A stretch of DNA of 64,000 bases from Paenibacillus wynnii (lineage in GTDB: Bacteria > Bacillota > Bacilli > Paenibacillales > Paenibacillaceae): assembly GCF_030812855.1 (NCBI RefSeq), contig NZ_JAUSTK010000002.1, positions 124,001 to 188,000 on the forward strand. Direction: 5' to 3'. A program made the translations under genes and the position numbers. Position 1 is the stretch's first letter; each line of letters starts with the position of its first letter. Below, piece by piece: positions 1 through 8,160 of the stretch. The notes under the pieces were generated by a model. It was not told the DNA's origin and made no database searches. It was given only the letters and a program-made list of their open reading frames with translations.

Positions 1-630
1 AGAAGTGCCGCCCTCCGGGTTGTATGCGCTTTTGTTGATGCCAGCTAAAGGATATTGGGCACCGTCCATAGCCGTTGCCATCCCTTCAAAGGAGAACTCA
101 TCAATGACAGGCTTTCTGTCCTTCGTCAGAGCAAAAGCATACATGCCGTTCAGCTGCGAGGGTGTTGACATCACTATTCCAGAGGATACTTGGCCGCCAA
201 TCGGCGCTCCTTCTGCACTTGTATTGAAGTAATCACCATTTACTGCAGCTACGGCTCCGGTCTCTTTAGCCATCCCGCCCGTACTCTGACGCGTAGTCAG
301 TGTACCGCCTTTGCCTGTCATGACATCCAAAGAAACAAACGGATTATTCAAATCGACACGAATTACGTCTGCCAAACCGGAAACATTCTTCCCTGCACGT
401 GCAGCCGTAAACTTATATTTCATCATGATGGCACCGGAAGTAATCACTTCCTCACCCAGCTTAGTCACTGAAAAAGCAGAATCTGCCGCCTCTGCAATCG
501 ATGCGGAGCCCTGTCCAAATAGCAACATTCCTTCACTACCGACAACAGGCATGATCCATAGCACTCCCGCTAGCGAAGCAGCTATCCACTTCTTGGTGCT
601 GGACATCTTATTAGTAGAGATTTTATCCAT
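1..630 (-). CDS. Phosphodiester glycosidase (NAGPA-domain) family secreted protein, partial
   Basis: The minus-strand frame is open from an ATG at 630 to the window edge, giving the first 210 residues. A signal-peptide-like segment lies at about residues 13-48 (basic start, hydrophobic core, then ASIAEAADS). The stretch AAVNGDYFNTSAEGAPIGG at about residue 130 is typical of NAGPA (DUF2233-type) phosphodiester glycosidase domains, which in Bacillota are exported and thought to act on cell-wall or glycopolymer phosphodiesters. A GGGAGAG ribosome site lies 10 bases before the ATG. The C-terminus is missing, so further domains cannot be judged. The family call is recognition of sequence; the substrate is unknown. 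The gene follows the SLH proteins in the same direction, which fits a surface role. Confidence 0.8.
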   Translation of the reverse strand, partial: MDKISTNKMSSTKKWIAASLAGVLWIMPVVGSEGMLLFGQGSASIAEAADSAFSVTKLGEEVITSGAIMMKYKFTAARAGKNVSGLADVIRVDLNNPFVSLDVMTGKGGTLTTRQSTGGMAKETGAVAAVNGDYFNTSAEGAPIGGQVSSGIVMSTPSQLNGMYAFALTKDRKPVIDEFSFEGMATAMDGAQYPLAGINKSAYNPEGGTS

Positions 631-825
631 TTAAACGTAACTCTCCCATCACATTACTTTCCTCTGGAGGTTTCTTCAGAGCCTGGAATTTAGAATCTAT
701 TTTCCCAGTACACTTTTAATAGACTGAATTTTAGAGGAAAAGTTGCGAAGAATAAGAGATTAGTAGAATGAATAGCTCGACCTTTTTAACCTGGTAGCTG
801 GTTAATGGTCGGAGCTCCGATGAAT

Positions 826-969
826 ATTGGACTTCCGATCGCTGTTATTCGTGGATTCCCTGATTTGAACCGCTCCCCGCGGTAGGAATCCCCGATAAGC
901 CTATGCTTTCGAAGCTAGCTTTCCTACGGAAAGCTTTCGGGCGAGCGCTACGCTTCTACAGTTCCAAAA
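826..969. repeat. MITE-like palindromic repeat, copy 1
   Basis: About 144 bp that begins ATTGGACTTCCGATCGCTGTT and ends CTACAGTTCCAAAAT, so the ends are roughly inverted (TTGGA / TCCAA). Inside is a palindrome GGATTCCC...ACCGC...GCGGT...GGAATCCC. The same beginning, core and end recur at 7356-7462. No coding frame is convincing. A second hairpin (CGACC...GGTCG, 779-812) sits beside it. Confidence 0.65.
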
Positions 970-1049
970 TTCCTCTCCGTCCTCCTAAAACCAGCAACAA
1001 GGCTATAGTGAACGCTCAGCTATTCACTAGAGGGGACAGGGCAAAAAGA

Positions 1050-1083
1050 AAGCCCGAACTCCTTAACATTGGAGTCCGGGCTT
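1050..1083 (-). terminator. Rho-independent terminator downstream of the SLH/Ig protein
   Basis: On the minus strand AAGCCCGGACTCC pairs across a short loop with GGAGTTCGGGCTT and is followed by TCTTTTTG. It lies about 225 bp after the SLH gene stop at 1309, with the palindrome cluster 1103-1287 between stop and terminator. Confidence 0.75.
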
Positions 1084-1102
1084 ATTTATGGGTAGCACAA
1101 TG

Positions 1103-1287
1103 TAATTGCATTTCATACATCTATTTCAACATACATTGCCAGAATACTACGGATAAGTGTATAAAATACACTTAAAATCCGAGAAATTGCCAATTTAGAC
1201 TCATTCCCCTTCATATAGTTGCACAGAATACACTTAAAGTGACTTTCAGCTACAAAAACCATCTTTTAATTGTATAAAGTGCAACTA
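1103..1287. repeat. 185-bp four-palindrome element, copy 1
   Basis: Four 21-bp imperfect palindromes at 1103-1123, 1154-1174, 1216-1236 and 1267-1287. Each has arms close to TARTTGYAY and RTRCAMYTA around three free bases. Their starts are 51, 62 and 51 bp apart. The second is perfect: arms TAAGTGTAT and ATACACTTA around AAA. The same arrangement is repeated exactly at 42483-42667 and 55396-55580. The 630-1309 gap holds this element, a terminator and a MITE-like repeat, and no gene that I can support. Confidence 0.85.
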
Positions 1288-1308
1288 AGTGTGTTCATGT
1301 AACCCAAC

Positions 1309-4300
1309 TTATAAATAATCCGCCTTATTCAGCATCCGCTGCAGCATTACAGCAGCTTGGGCACGAGTGGCATTGCCTTGCGGCTGGAATACACCGGCTG
1401 ATACGCCCAGAACGATTCCAGACTGGATTGCCTTTGCTACGAATTCATCACTTTGAATTTTACTCTTATCCTTAAAGGTCGCCAAAATGGATGATGAAGT
1501 ACCCTTTAGAGTTATCGGGTGATTAGTATATTCCATAGCGCGAATCATCATAATAGCCATTTGTTCACGGGTAATATAAGCATTTGGACGGAAGGTCGCG
1601 TCAGTGTTGCCGTTAATAATACCGGCTTTGGCTGCCGCCCCGATATAATCACCAGTTTGTGTAGAAGGCTGTACATCGCGGAAGCGCTGGGCTGCTTCAC
1701 GATTACCCTGCAGACCTAAGCCCCGACTGAGCATAACTGCGAATTCCGCACGGGTTATCTTTTGCTCAGGCTTGAAGCTCGTACCATAGCTGGTGTCGAT
1801 AATATTTTTGGTCATAAGCTCGGTGACGGCACTACGACTCCAGTGTGTACCCATATCGTTAAAAGTACGCAGCGACAGATAGGTACCCATAGCCTGATTC
1901 CCTTCTGTCTTTGCTTTCAGTACCGTATAGTTCCCTACCTTATTAAAGCTGGTAGGGAGGTAAGCTGCATCCCCATACGTGGTCTCAAGTCTGGCAATGG
2001 AGACCTGAGGTTCGTTAAGCGTTGCTGTAGTTCGTACGTTGTATTCTCCAGGCACACTTAATTCTACTTGCCTTGAGGAGTTCTCATTAGCCACTGCTAA
2101 AATACGAGCATCTACAAGACTAGTCACAATCTGCAGTCCGTTATTCTGAAGCTTCTGCTCCAAGGAGCTATAAGTTCCTGTTGGAACCTTTTCCAAACGG
2201 AGGACAAGTGAGATACTGCTGCTGTCTGTATTTAAATTGCGAACAAGGCTCGACATGTCAATCTTATCCAAAGGTATATTGTATAGATGCTCGCCATAAC
2301 GGATTGCAAACTCCGCTTTTTTATTCCGGTTAACTGCCGCAACCAGCGGAGCCAGAGGAACACTTACATAAGCGGCACGTTCGGTTTGCGGCACTTCAAA
2401 TGCAAGTGAAGCCGTCCCGACCTTAGCCAGATACTCGTAACTTCCCGTCAAACGTTCTGCGTTAAGCGCATATTTTTTGATAGATTGGTTGTACTTGGAA
2501 TAATCATCCGAAATTTTGGCGGAGTCACTTCTAAGCAGCGGAAATGCTACTCCGAATTCATTACTAGCGAGCGTAGTCAAATAGGAAGGGTTGTTCCCTG
2601 AGGATGCGCCCGATAAATTCTGAACATTGAGCCCAGTGAATGAAGCCAAGGTAGTGCCGTTCAGATCCTTAATGGATCCATTCCCAGCCATATAAGACAG
2701 ATCAACTACCTGTCCCCCTTTTACAATAGAGCTCAAGGTGATGTTTAGAAGGTTGCCGGATACATATACCGATTGTACGCCTAGATTGCTTCCATCTGCT
2801 CTAACCCCGAATTGACTTGCATTGAGAGTTGAGGTAGAGACCATGCTTTTGTTAAAAGTAACACTAAGCACATCACCTGTAACGACCGCCGAACCAATTT
2901 CAGGTACAGCACTTGCTGCCGACACAGTCACAGTCTGTAAGTTGATATATCCCGCACGGTTACCATTAGAGTCGCTTAAACCTGTTGAGCCAGGTACATA
3001 GGAGATTGTGACCCTCTGGTTTGCCGTCAGGGCGGTTTGCAGCGTTAAGGTGACCTGATTGCCGCTTACAGCAACATCTGTAACATACACCGCTATCCCC
3101 CCTGCCAATACGGAAAATTGACTATTTGTAGGAAGATTATTCGTAGATAGTCCTTCATTGTAAGTGAGTATTATTTTATTCCCGCTCCCTGCAGCGCTTT
3201 GGAACTGAGGTACCGTTGTATCATTGCTATTCCGAATATAAAAGTTAGAAAATGCAGCTATATTCTGCCCAAGCAGATCCTGCAAAGGATAAGAACCGCC
3301 ATAGTATGATACACGAATGACCCCGCTATTGGATGGAGCATTATTCAAAACCAAATATACGTTGCTTCCGCTAGAAGTAATTGAGCTTACTCCAAGTGCA
3401 GAACCGTCTGATGTGACTGAGAACTGACTATAAGCATAGGGAGACACCGCTTTGAGCGAATCATTAAAATTCAAACTCACTAAATTTCCCGTAAGTGTGC
3501 CTTCTTTGGGAACAGGAAGTGAGGATTCAATATTGTTATCCACCTGCCGCAGTGAAAAGGTACTCGCGATATTCCCACTCAAATCATGAATGGTACGAAG
3601 CCCACCCGAATAAGCGACTTTTACAACTTGTCCTACCGCAACCCCTGTACTGAGGGTAATGTACACACTGTCATTTAGTATGGTAACACTATCTATTCGG
3701 CGGTACTCATCATTCACAGTTACCGGGAAACTCGAAGACAGCAGCGCTGTAGACGGGTCTAGAGCCTCATTATACTTAAGTCTTATCGTTCGATTGTTAT
3801 CAAGCACCGCAGCCGATAGAACTGGGGCAGTCCTGTCCAAAACTGAGGTAGTGAAACTCCAAGAGTTTTTCCCGCTTAGACCGTTATACACGGATAGTGA
3901 GTCAGCAGCATCCGTAAAGACACCAGCCGCAATATCGAAGTAGTAGGTAGAAGCGTTATCGAGTACGGTTGAAGGTGCCAGCGTGATTACAAATTCTCTA
4001 GCTGTCGACCCGGGTGTCACCAAAATCGGCACTTTGCCCCCGTTATTTTTATATAGAGCAATTCCATCCGCAATGGAGGCATTATAGATCACATCTCTGT
4101 TAAAGGTAATACCGAAGGTTCTGCTAATGGCTACAGACTCACTGCGATCTGCCGGTGATAGTGTTGCCGGTGCAAGTGGCTGTAAGGAAGACGCCGTTGA
4201 GTAAGTCCAAGTATGGGAGCCTGAAGCAGGGAACAAATGACCATCCTGATCATAAAAAGATCCCTGCGGGATCGTAACGGTATAGGTTGTACTGTTAAGC

Positions 4301-5343
4301 AGTGGAGTAGTGCTTGTTGCCGGAGCAACGGTTATGGTTTTACTCCCCCCGCCCGTTACGGCTGTGGAAGTTACATTAATTTTTCTAGCTCTAGGATCAT
4401 TTATAGTTCCTGGTGATACAGTAATCTCACCACCTGCAGGATACATAGGACGATCAAAAGCCAGCTGCAATGCTCCTGTTGGAGATATATTTACTGCTCC
4501 ATTCACAGGAGAGACCGTTACTGGTATTGCCGCAGCCCCTTTTGTAGTAAAGGTCCAGTCGTTGCCGCTTGATATACCGCTATAAGTTGTATTGTCTGTA
4601 TCTCTGAACGCGTACGAATCGATTAGAATATAATAGCTGCTGCCAGCTGATAGCGTTATTCCAGTTAAGTTCAGTTTGACAAGAGTGCTGGTCGGATCGC
4701 TCGCTACATCTACCTGTACTTTGGAATCGGTAGCAACATTATAGCTATAAACAACCGAATTATTTGCCGAAGATATCAGATTAATAGAACCCGTACCTTT
4801 GATCAGGTTACCCTTATTAAGCTTAAAGCTCAGTTCACTCACAGTTCCGACATCTATTCTGGCATTGTTAACTGGCATGAAACTTCCTGCGGTAATAGCC
4901 GAGTTAACTGCCGGTGCAGTAGTGAAAGACCATGTGGTCACGAGGGAACTCGCTCCTGTGTTATCCTTGAATGATCCGGCAGGAATACTTACCGTATACA
5001 TTGTATTAGGCTCGAACTGGAGACTTGGTGCCCATTTAATATCATAGAAGGTTGAACTTCCAATAAGGCCTGTATCCAAAGGAACAGTTGCAAAAACTCC
5101 ACCCGTACTCTGCTTAGTAATGGTGATATTTCCAGTTTGCGGTGTAACCGTCCGATCAAAATTAAGTCTAAGAGAAGCCGTTGCACTTACATAACTAGCT
5201 CCAGCTGCAGGAGTTGTGGACATAGCAAAATCAGCCGCGGCGTATACAGCCGTTGCACCCATCCCAATATAAGGTATTCCATTTCCCACTAGCAGGCTTC
5301 CGGCCAGAAAGAACGCCGTCCATGTTGAAATTTTTCTTTTCAT
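1309..5343 (-). CDS. SLH-domain surface protein with SbsA-type Ig-like repeats
   Basis: A 1344-residue exported protein. The start chosen is ATG 5343 (MKRKISTW...), preceded by GAGAGGAG 11 bases upstream; a TTG ten codons earlier has no such support. A signal peptide covers about residues 1-36, ending near TAVYAA. The middle is a chain of Ig-like domains of the SbsA/Big_5 type, each opening with phrases such as SPVNGAVNISPTGALQLAFD or YNEAL / FNDSL / FNKSM. The C-terminus carries three SLH domains (about 1155-1340), with ITRAEFAVMLSRGLGL, ITREQMAIMMIRAMEY and ATRAQAAVMLQRML. SLH domains bind pyruvylated secondary cell wall polymer, whose genes (csaB, tagA) lie about 12 kb away. Exact role unknown; no enzymatic domain is visible. 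Confidence 0.88.
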   Translation of the reverse strand: MKRKISTWTAFFLAGSLLVGNGIPYIGMGATAVYAAADFAMSTTPAAGASYVSATASLRLNFDRTVTPQTGNITITKQSTGGVFATVPLDTGLIGSSTFYDIKWAPSLQFEPNTMYTVSIPAGSFKDNTGASSLVTTWSFTTAPAVNSAITAGSFMPVNNARIDVGTVSELSFKLNKGNLIKGTGSINLISSANNSVVYSYNVATDSKVQVDVASDPTSTLVKLNLTGITLSAGSSYYILIDSYAFRDTDNTTYSGISSGNDWTFTTKGAAAIPVTVSPVNGAVNISPTGALQLAFDRPMYPAGGEITVSPGTINDPRARKINVTSTAVTGGGSKTITVAPATSTTPLLNSTTYTVTIPQGSFYDQDGHLFPASGSHTWTYSTASSLQPLAPATLSPADRSESVAISRTFGITFNRDVIYNASIADGIALYKNNGGKVPILVTPGSTAREFVITLAPSTVLDNASTYYFDIAAGVFTDAADSLSVYNGLSGKNSWSFTTSVLDRTAPVLSAAVLDNNRTIRLKYNEALDPSTALLSSSFPVTVNDEYRRIDSVTILNDSVYITLSTGVAVGQVVKVAYSGGLRTIHDLSGNIASTFSLRQVDNNIESSLPVPKEGTLTGNLVSLNFNDSLKAVSPYAYSQFSVTSDGSALGVSSITSSGSNVYLVLNNAPSNSGVIRVSYYGGSYPLQDLLGQNIAAFSNFYIRNSNDTTVPQFQSAAGSGNKIILTYNEGLSTNNLPTNSQFSVLAGGIAVYVTDVAVSGNQVTLTLQTALTANQRVTISYVPGSTGLSDSNGNRAGYINLQTVTVSAASAVPEIGSAVVTGDVLSVTFNKSMVSTSTLNASQFGVRADGSNLGVQSVYVSGNLLNITLSSIVKGGQVVDLSYMAGNGSIKDLNGTTLASFTGLNVQNLSGASSGNNPSYLTTLASNEFGVAFPLLRSDSAKISDDYSKYNQSIKKYALNAERLTGSYEYLAKVGTASLAFEVPQTERAAYVSVPLAPLVAAVNRNKKAEFAIRYGEHLYNIPLDKIDMSSLVRNLNTDSSSISLVLRLEKVPTGTYSSLEQKLQNNGLQIVTSLVDARILAVANENSSRQVELSVPGEYNVRTTATLNEPQVSIARLETTYGDAAYLPTSFNKVGNYTVLKAKTEGNQAMGTYLSLRTFNDMGTHWSRSAVTELMTKNIIDTSYGTSFKPEQKITRAEFAVMLSRGLGLQGNREAAQRFRDVQPSTQTGDYIGAAAKAGIINGNTDATFRPNAYITREQMAIMMIRAMEYTNHPITLKGTSSSILATFKDKSKIQSDEFVAKAIQSGIVLGVSAGVFQPQGNATRAQAAVMLQRMLNKADYL

Positions 5344-5465
5344 GCGGTCAAATACTCCTCTCAAGCTCATCAATATGTATATTTATATTTCGGTAAAAGG
5401 TCTTCCAAAGTTTAGCAGCTTTTAAAGTCTTTTAGTAGAGTCTGCGAACGCTTTTTTCCACATAA

Positions 5466-5516
5466 AAAAAGACCCGTAAGCAAAACCCTTCAATTGAAGA
5501 GTCCAGCCACGAGTCA
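5466..5516 (-). terminator. Rho-independent terminator of metK
   Basis: Two-part stem on the minus strand, GACTCGT pairing with ACGGGTC and CTCTTC with GAAGGG around AATT, followed by TTTTTTT. It lies 20 bp after the metK stop. Confidence 0.7.
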
Positions 5517-5536
5517 CTTATATAATAGCGCTCTGA

Positions 5537-6739
5537 TTACAATTCAGCTTGCGACTTCAATAAATCAGCCTTGTCCACACGTTCCCAAGGAAGATCAATA
5601 TCTGTACGACCGAAATGTCCATAAGCAGCGGTGTATTTATAGATAGGTTTACGTAAATCAAGCATGGAAATAATGCCCGCCGGGCGAAGATCAAAGTTAT
5701 TGCTGATCAGTTCGACCAACTTCTCTTCACTGACTTTGCCCGTTCCGTAAGTATCCACGTTAATCGATACCGGATTAGCCACACCAATAGCGTAAGCTAA
5801 TTGAATCTCACATTTATCAGCAAGTCCTGCAGCTACAAGGTTCTTGGCTACATAACGCGCCGCATAGGCTGCGGAACGGTCTACTTTAGTAGGATCCTTA
5901 CCGGAGAAGGCTCCCCCGCCGTGACGAGCATATCCACCGTATGTATCTACGATAATTTTCCGTCCAGTTAATCCTGCATCTCCCTGAGGTCCGCCAATAA
6001 CAAAACGTCCAGTTGGGTTGATAAAATATTTGGTCTCCCCATCCAGCAGTTCAGCAGGCACAACAGGCAGAATCACATGCTCTTTAATGTCAGCCTGAAT
6101 CTGCTCCAAAGAGATCTCTTCGGCATGCTGAGTAGATACAACTATAGTGTCCACACGCACAGGCTTGTCATCCTGATACTCAATCGTTACTTGTGTCTTG
6201 CCGTCTGGACGTAAATACTCCAAAGTACCATTCTTGCGCACTTCAGCCAAACGACGAGCTATACGATGGGATAATGCAATCGGAAGAGGCATGAGTTCAG
6301 GTGTCTCATTGGTAGCAAAACCGAACATAAGACCTTGATCCCCTGCTCCAATATTCGCTGTTTCTTCTGCAACCTGTGCAGGGTCACGTCCCTCAAGTGC
6401 AGCATTTACACCTTGTGCAATATCCGCGGACTGCTCATTAAGCGATGTCAGTACCGCACACGTATTATAATCAAAGCCATATTTGGCCCGGGTATATCCA
6501 ATGTCCTTAATGGTATTGCGAACAATAGCAGGTATATCCACATACTCGGATTTGGTGCTAATCTCCCCTATAACTAAAACCAAGCCGGTAGCCACAGCTA
6601 CCTCGCAAGCAACACGAGCATTTGGATCATTAGCCAAAAATGCATCCAGCACTGCATCAGAAATCTGGTCACAAATTTTATCTGGATGTCCTTCCGTAAC
6701 AGACTCGGAAGTAAACAGATGGCGTCCTTTAATCGACAT
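5537..6739 (-). CDS. metK: S-adenosylmethionine synthetase
   Basis: Makes S-adenosylmethionine from methionine and ATP in the cytoplasm. The 400-residue protein has the usual family length. Seen: HPDK at 18-21 (the catalytic His/Asp pair and Lys), GAGDQG at 131-136, and a glycine-rich [16 protein letters not shown] phosphate loop near 270. The ATG is preceded by GGGGGG eight bases upstream. It is a single-gene unit with its own promoter (6821-6849) and terminator (5466-5516). The leader holds a strong terminator hairpin but no recognisable S-box, unusual for a Bacillales metK. Confidence 0.97.
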   Translation of the reverse strand: MSIKGRHLFTSESVTEGHPDKICDQISDAVLDAFLANDPNARVACEVAVATGLVLVIGEISTKSEYVDIPAIVRNTIKDIGYTRAKYGFDYNTCAVLTSLNEQSADIAQGVNAALEGRDPAQVAEETANIGAGDQGLMFGFATNETPELMPLPIALSHRIARRLAEVRKNGTLEYLRPDGKTQVTIEYQDDKPVRVDTIVVSTQHAEEISLEQIQADIKEHVILPVVPAELLDGETKYFINPTGRFVIGGPQGDAGLTGRKIIVDTYGGYARHGGGAFSGKDPTKVDRSAAYAARYVAKNLVAAGLADKCEIQLAYAIGVANPVSINVDTYGTGKVSEEKLVELISNNFDLRPAGIISMLDLRKPIYKYTAAYGHFGRTDIDLPWERVDKADLLKSQAEL

Positions 6740-6765
6740 GAATTCAACCCCCCATTTAAGTAGTT

Positions 6766-6800
6766 AAAAAAAAACGAACCTTCTCCATATGGAAAAGGTT
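6766..6800 (-). terminator. Terminator-like hairpin inside the metK leader (candidate attenuator)
   Basis: On the minus strand AACCTTTTCC and GGAGAAGGTT form a 10-bp stem (one G-U pair) around ATAT, then CG and nine Ts. It begins roughly 15 bases after the expected transcription start and ends about 27 bases before the metK ATG. It looks like a complete intrinsic terminator in the leader. I found no aptamer upstream of it within the short transcript. Confidence 0.75.
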
Positions 6801-6820
6801 GTTGGCTTTCCTCAAAAGTC

Positions 6821-6849
6821 ATATTAACTTATTTGAGAAGGGGTGTCAA
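6821..6849 (-). promoter_or_regulatory. Sigma-A promoter of metK
   Basis: Perfect TTGACA (6844-6849), a 17-bp spacer, then TAATAT (6821-6826) reading on the minus strand. Predicted start near 6814, giving a leader of about 75 bases. Confidence 0.85.
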
Positions 6850-6892
6850 TTGAAGTCTGTGCGATCTGTCACAGCTCGTAGATTCCTGTTTC

Positions 6893-7162
6893 TTATCGGA
6901 AAAGCGATTGCTCCGCCTGCTTCACGAGCCTCTTCGTAATTTCGCCGCCTACTGAACCATTTTCGCGGGAGGTAAGTTGTCCTAAATACGGAGTACTCAT
7001 CTGCGAATACCCGCCTGTTGTCCCTAATTCCGAAGCAAACTCTGTGTCTGCTCCTCCACCATAACCTGCTCCATACAACCCGAATTCAGAAGCAATTTCA
7101 TATTGCATTTGTTTCAGCATATTTCGGCTTTCAGGTACGATTTTGCGATTATTACGTGCCAT
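6893..7162 (-). CDS. Alpha/beta-type small acid-soluble spore protein
   Basis: An 89-residue DNA-binding spore protein that coats and protects DNA in dormant spores and is degraded on germination. The start is ATG 7162 behind AGGAGGT; the longer reading frame has no ribosome site. The core family motifs are present: YEIASEFG (21-28), containing the GPR protease site, and GSVGGEITKRLVKQAE (69-84). Between them is a Gly/Tyr-rich stretch of about 40 residues, where typical family members have about 14; it carries a second GPR-like site, EFASELG (41-47). Monocistronic. Family confidence is high; the number of paralogues elsewhere is unknown, so no symbol is given. Confidence 0.93.
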   Translation of the reverse strand: MARNNRKIVPESRNMLKQMQYEIASEFGLYGAGYGGGADTEFASELGTTGGYSQMSTPYLGQLTSRENGSVGGEITKRLVKQAEQSLFR

Positions 7163-7355
7163 GTGCTGCACCTCCTGATCAATTAAGAATACAAGAGTAT
7201 TGTGTGCGCTATGGACTTTGTTCAATCTCATCAATGTTTGGTAGCTATGGAAAAAGTACTACTCAAGTATGATTTGACCCCGATAAGGGCATTATTTATA
7301 TATTAAGATGAACTTAAGATATTAACTTAAGTCTCAGGCGTCACTACCGTGAAGA

Positions 7356-7462
7356 TTTGGACTTCCGGCCGCTGTTGTAGTAAGACTTTCTTTGATTTAA
7401 CCCGCTTTTAGCGGTTGAAATCCGGCTACAAAGGCGGTCGCTATCGCTCCTACAGTTCCAAA
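7356..7462. repeat. MITE-like palindromic repeat, copy 2
   Basis: Opens TTTGGACTTCCGGCCGCTGTT and closes CTACAGTTCCAAA, with an internal palindrome GATTTAACCCGCTTTT / AGCGGTTGAAATC. It matches the ends and middle of 826-969 but is about 37 bp shorter. The 7163-7526 gap between SASP and the next gene otherwise holds only AT-rich sequence with an inverted CTTAAG pair near 7310-7335. Confidence 0.65.
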
Positions 7463-7526
7463 TTTCCCTTTCGTTCCTTTTCGCTTTTTGTTATTTCCTT
7501 TTGTTCAGCTTACAATAGAAAATTTT

Positions 7527-8054
7527 TTATTGCAGTGTATAGCCGCCGCGAACCATCACGGTAAGCCCCAAAGTTTGTCCGTTTTGAACGGAGATTCCAC
7601 GGCCATCCCTTGGATAGGAGAGTAAATGGTTCGATGGAGCAACTTGTCCATTCGTCAGATCTTTGCCATCTGTTAAATCAGCCACACCATTTGCATCATT
7701 AGAGTAAATAATGGCCTTGCCTGCACGAACGATAAATTCAGCACCTGCGGAAGCTATCAACGTCTGCCCAGGCTTCACATCTACTATGACGACTGCATCT
7801 GATGAACTTGGTCCTGATCCCGGTGTTTGAGTTGGGGCTGGAGTTACAGTAGGTGTTGGCGTAGATACGGCGCCGCCTTGTAAAGCCTTTTGAATCTGTT
7901 GGTCTACATAGCTTTTCGTAACCACTGGATCATCAGCTGTCCCTGGCTGAGTACTTACGCTTGCGCCGTCGGCCGTGATATTTAGAATTGATCCTGCCCA
8001 AATACCGATGGACATGAGAAGCGTTGCTGCGGTGATTTTATATATCGGTTTCAT
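7527..8054 (-). CDS. Hypothetical secreted or membrane-anchored protein, proline/threonine linker
   Basis: A 175-residue protein I do not recognise. Residues 5-24 form a signal peptide or single membrane anchor (YKITAATLLMSIGIWAGSIL). A short helical segment TKSYVDQQIQKAL follows at about 46-58, then a Pro/Thr linker (about 64-80, STPTPTVTPAPTQTP). The C-terminal 100 residues look like a compact beta-rich domain, with phrases VKPGQTLIASAGAEFIVRAG and GRGISVQNGQTLGLTVMVRG. AGGAGGT lies six bases before the ATG. It follows the probable S-layer gene in the same direction but is separated from it by a strong terminator. The secreted location is an inference; no function is claimed. Confidence 0.75.
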   Translation of the reverse strand: MKPIYKITAATLLMSIGIWAGSILNITADGASVSTQPGTADDPVVTKSYVDQQIQKALQGGAVSTPTPTVTPAPTQTPGSGPSSSDAVVIVDVKPGQTLIASAGAEFIVRAGKAIIYSNDANGVADLTDGKDLTNGQVAPSNHLLSYPRDGRGISVQNGQTLGLTVMVRGGYTLQ

Positions 8055-8091
8055 CTTTTACCTCCTTGTATTCTAAGTGCTCTAAATATAG

Positions 8092-8127
8092 AAAGACTCT
8101 GCGAAGCTTAAGCTTCGCAGAGTCTTT
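8092..8127 (-). terminator. Terminator of the probable S-layer gene
   Basis: A perfect 36-bp palindrome with arms AAAGACTCTGCGAAGCTT and AAGCTTCGCAGAGTCTTT, starting about 34 bp after the SLH gene stop. The T-rich side (CTTTCTATATTT) is downstream on the minus strand. Confidence 0.8.
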
Positions 8128-8160
8128 CCCAAAAAGATAATTCTACTTCGTTGAGTAAAA

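Noticed and set aside
903..1175. Plus-strand 90-residue ORF
   Set aside because: It runs through a palindromic repeat and a terminator hairpin and has no ribosome site or recognisable domain.
6740..6892. S-box (SAM-I) riboswitch for metK
   Set aside because: The expected conserved blocks are not present on the minus strand and the promoter leaves only about 45 bases before the terminator.
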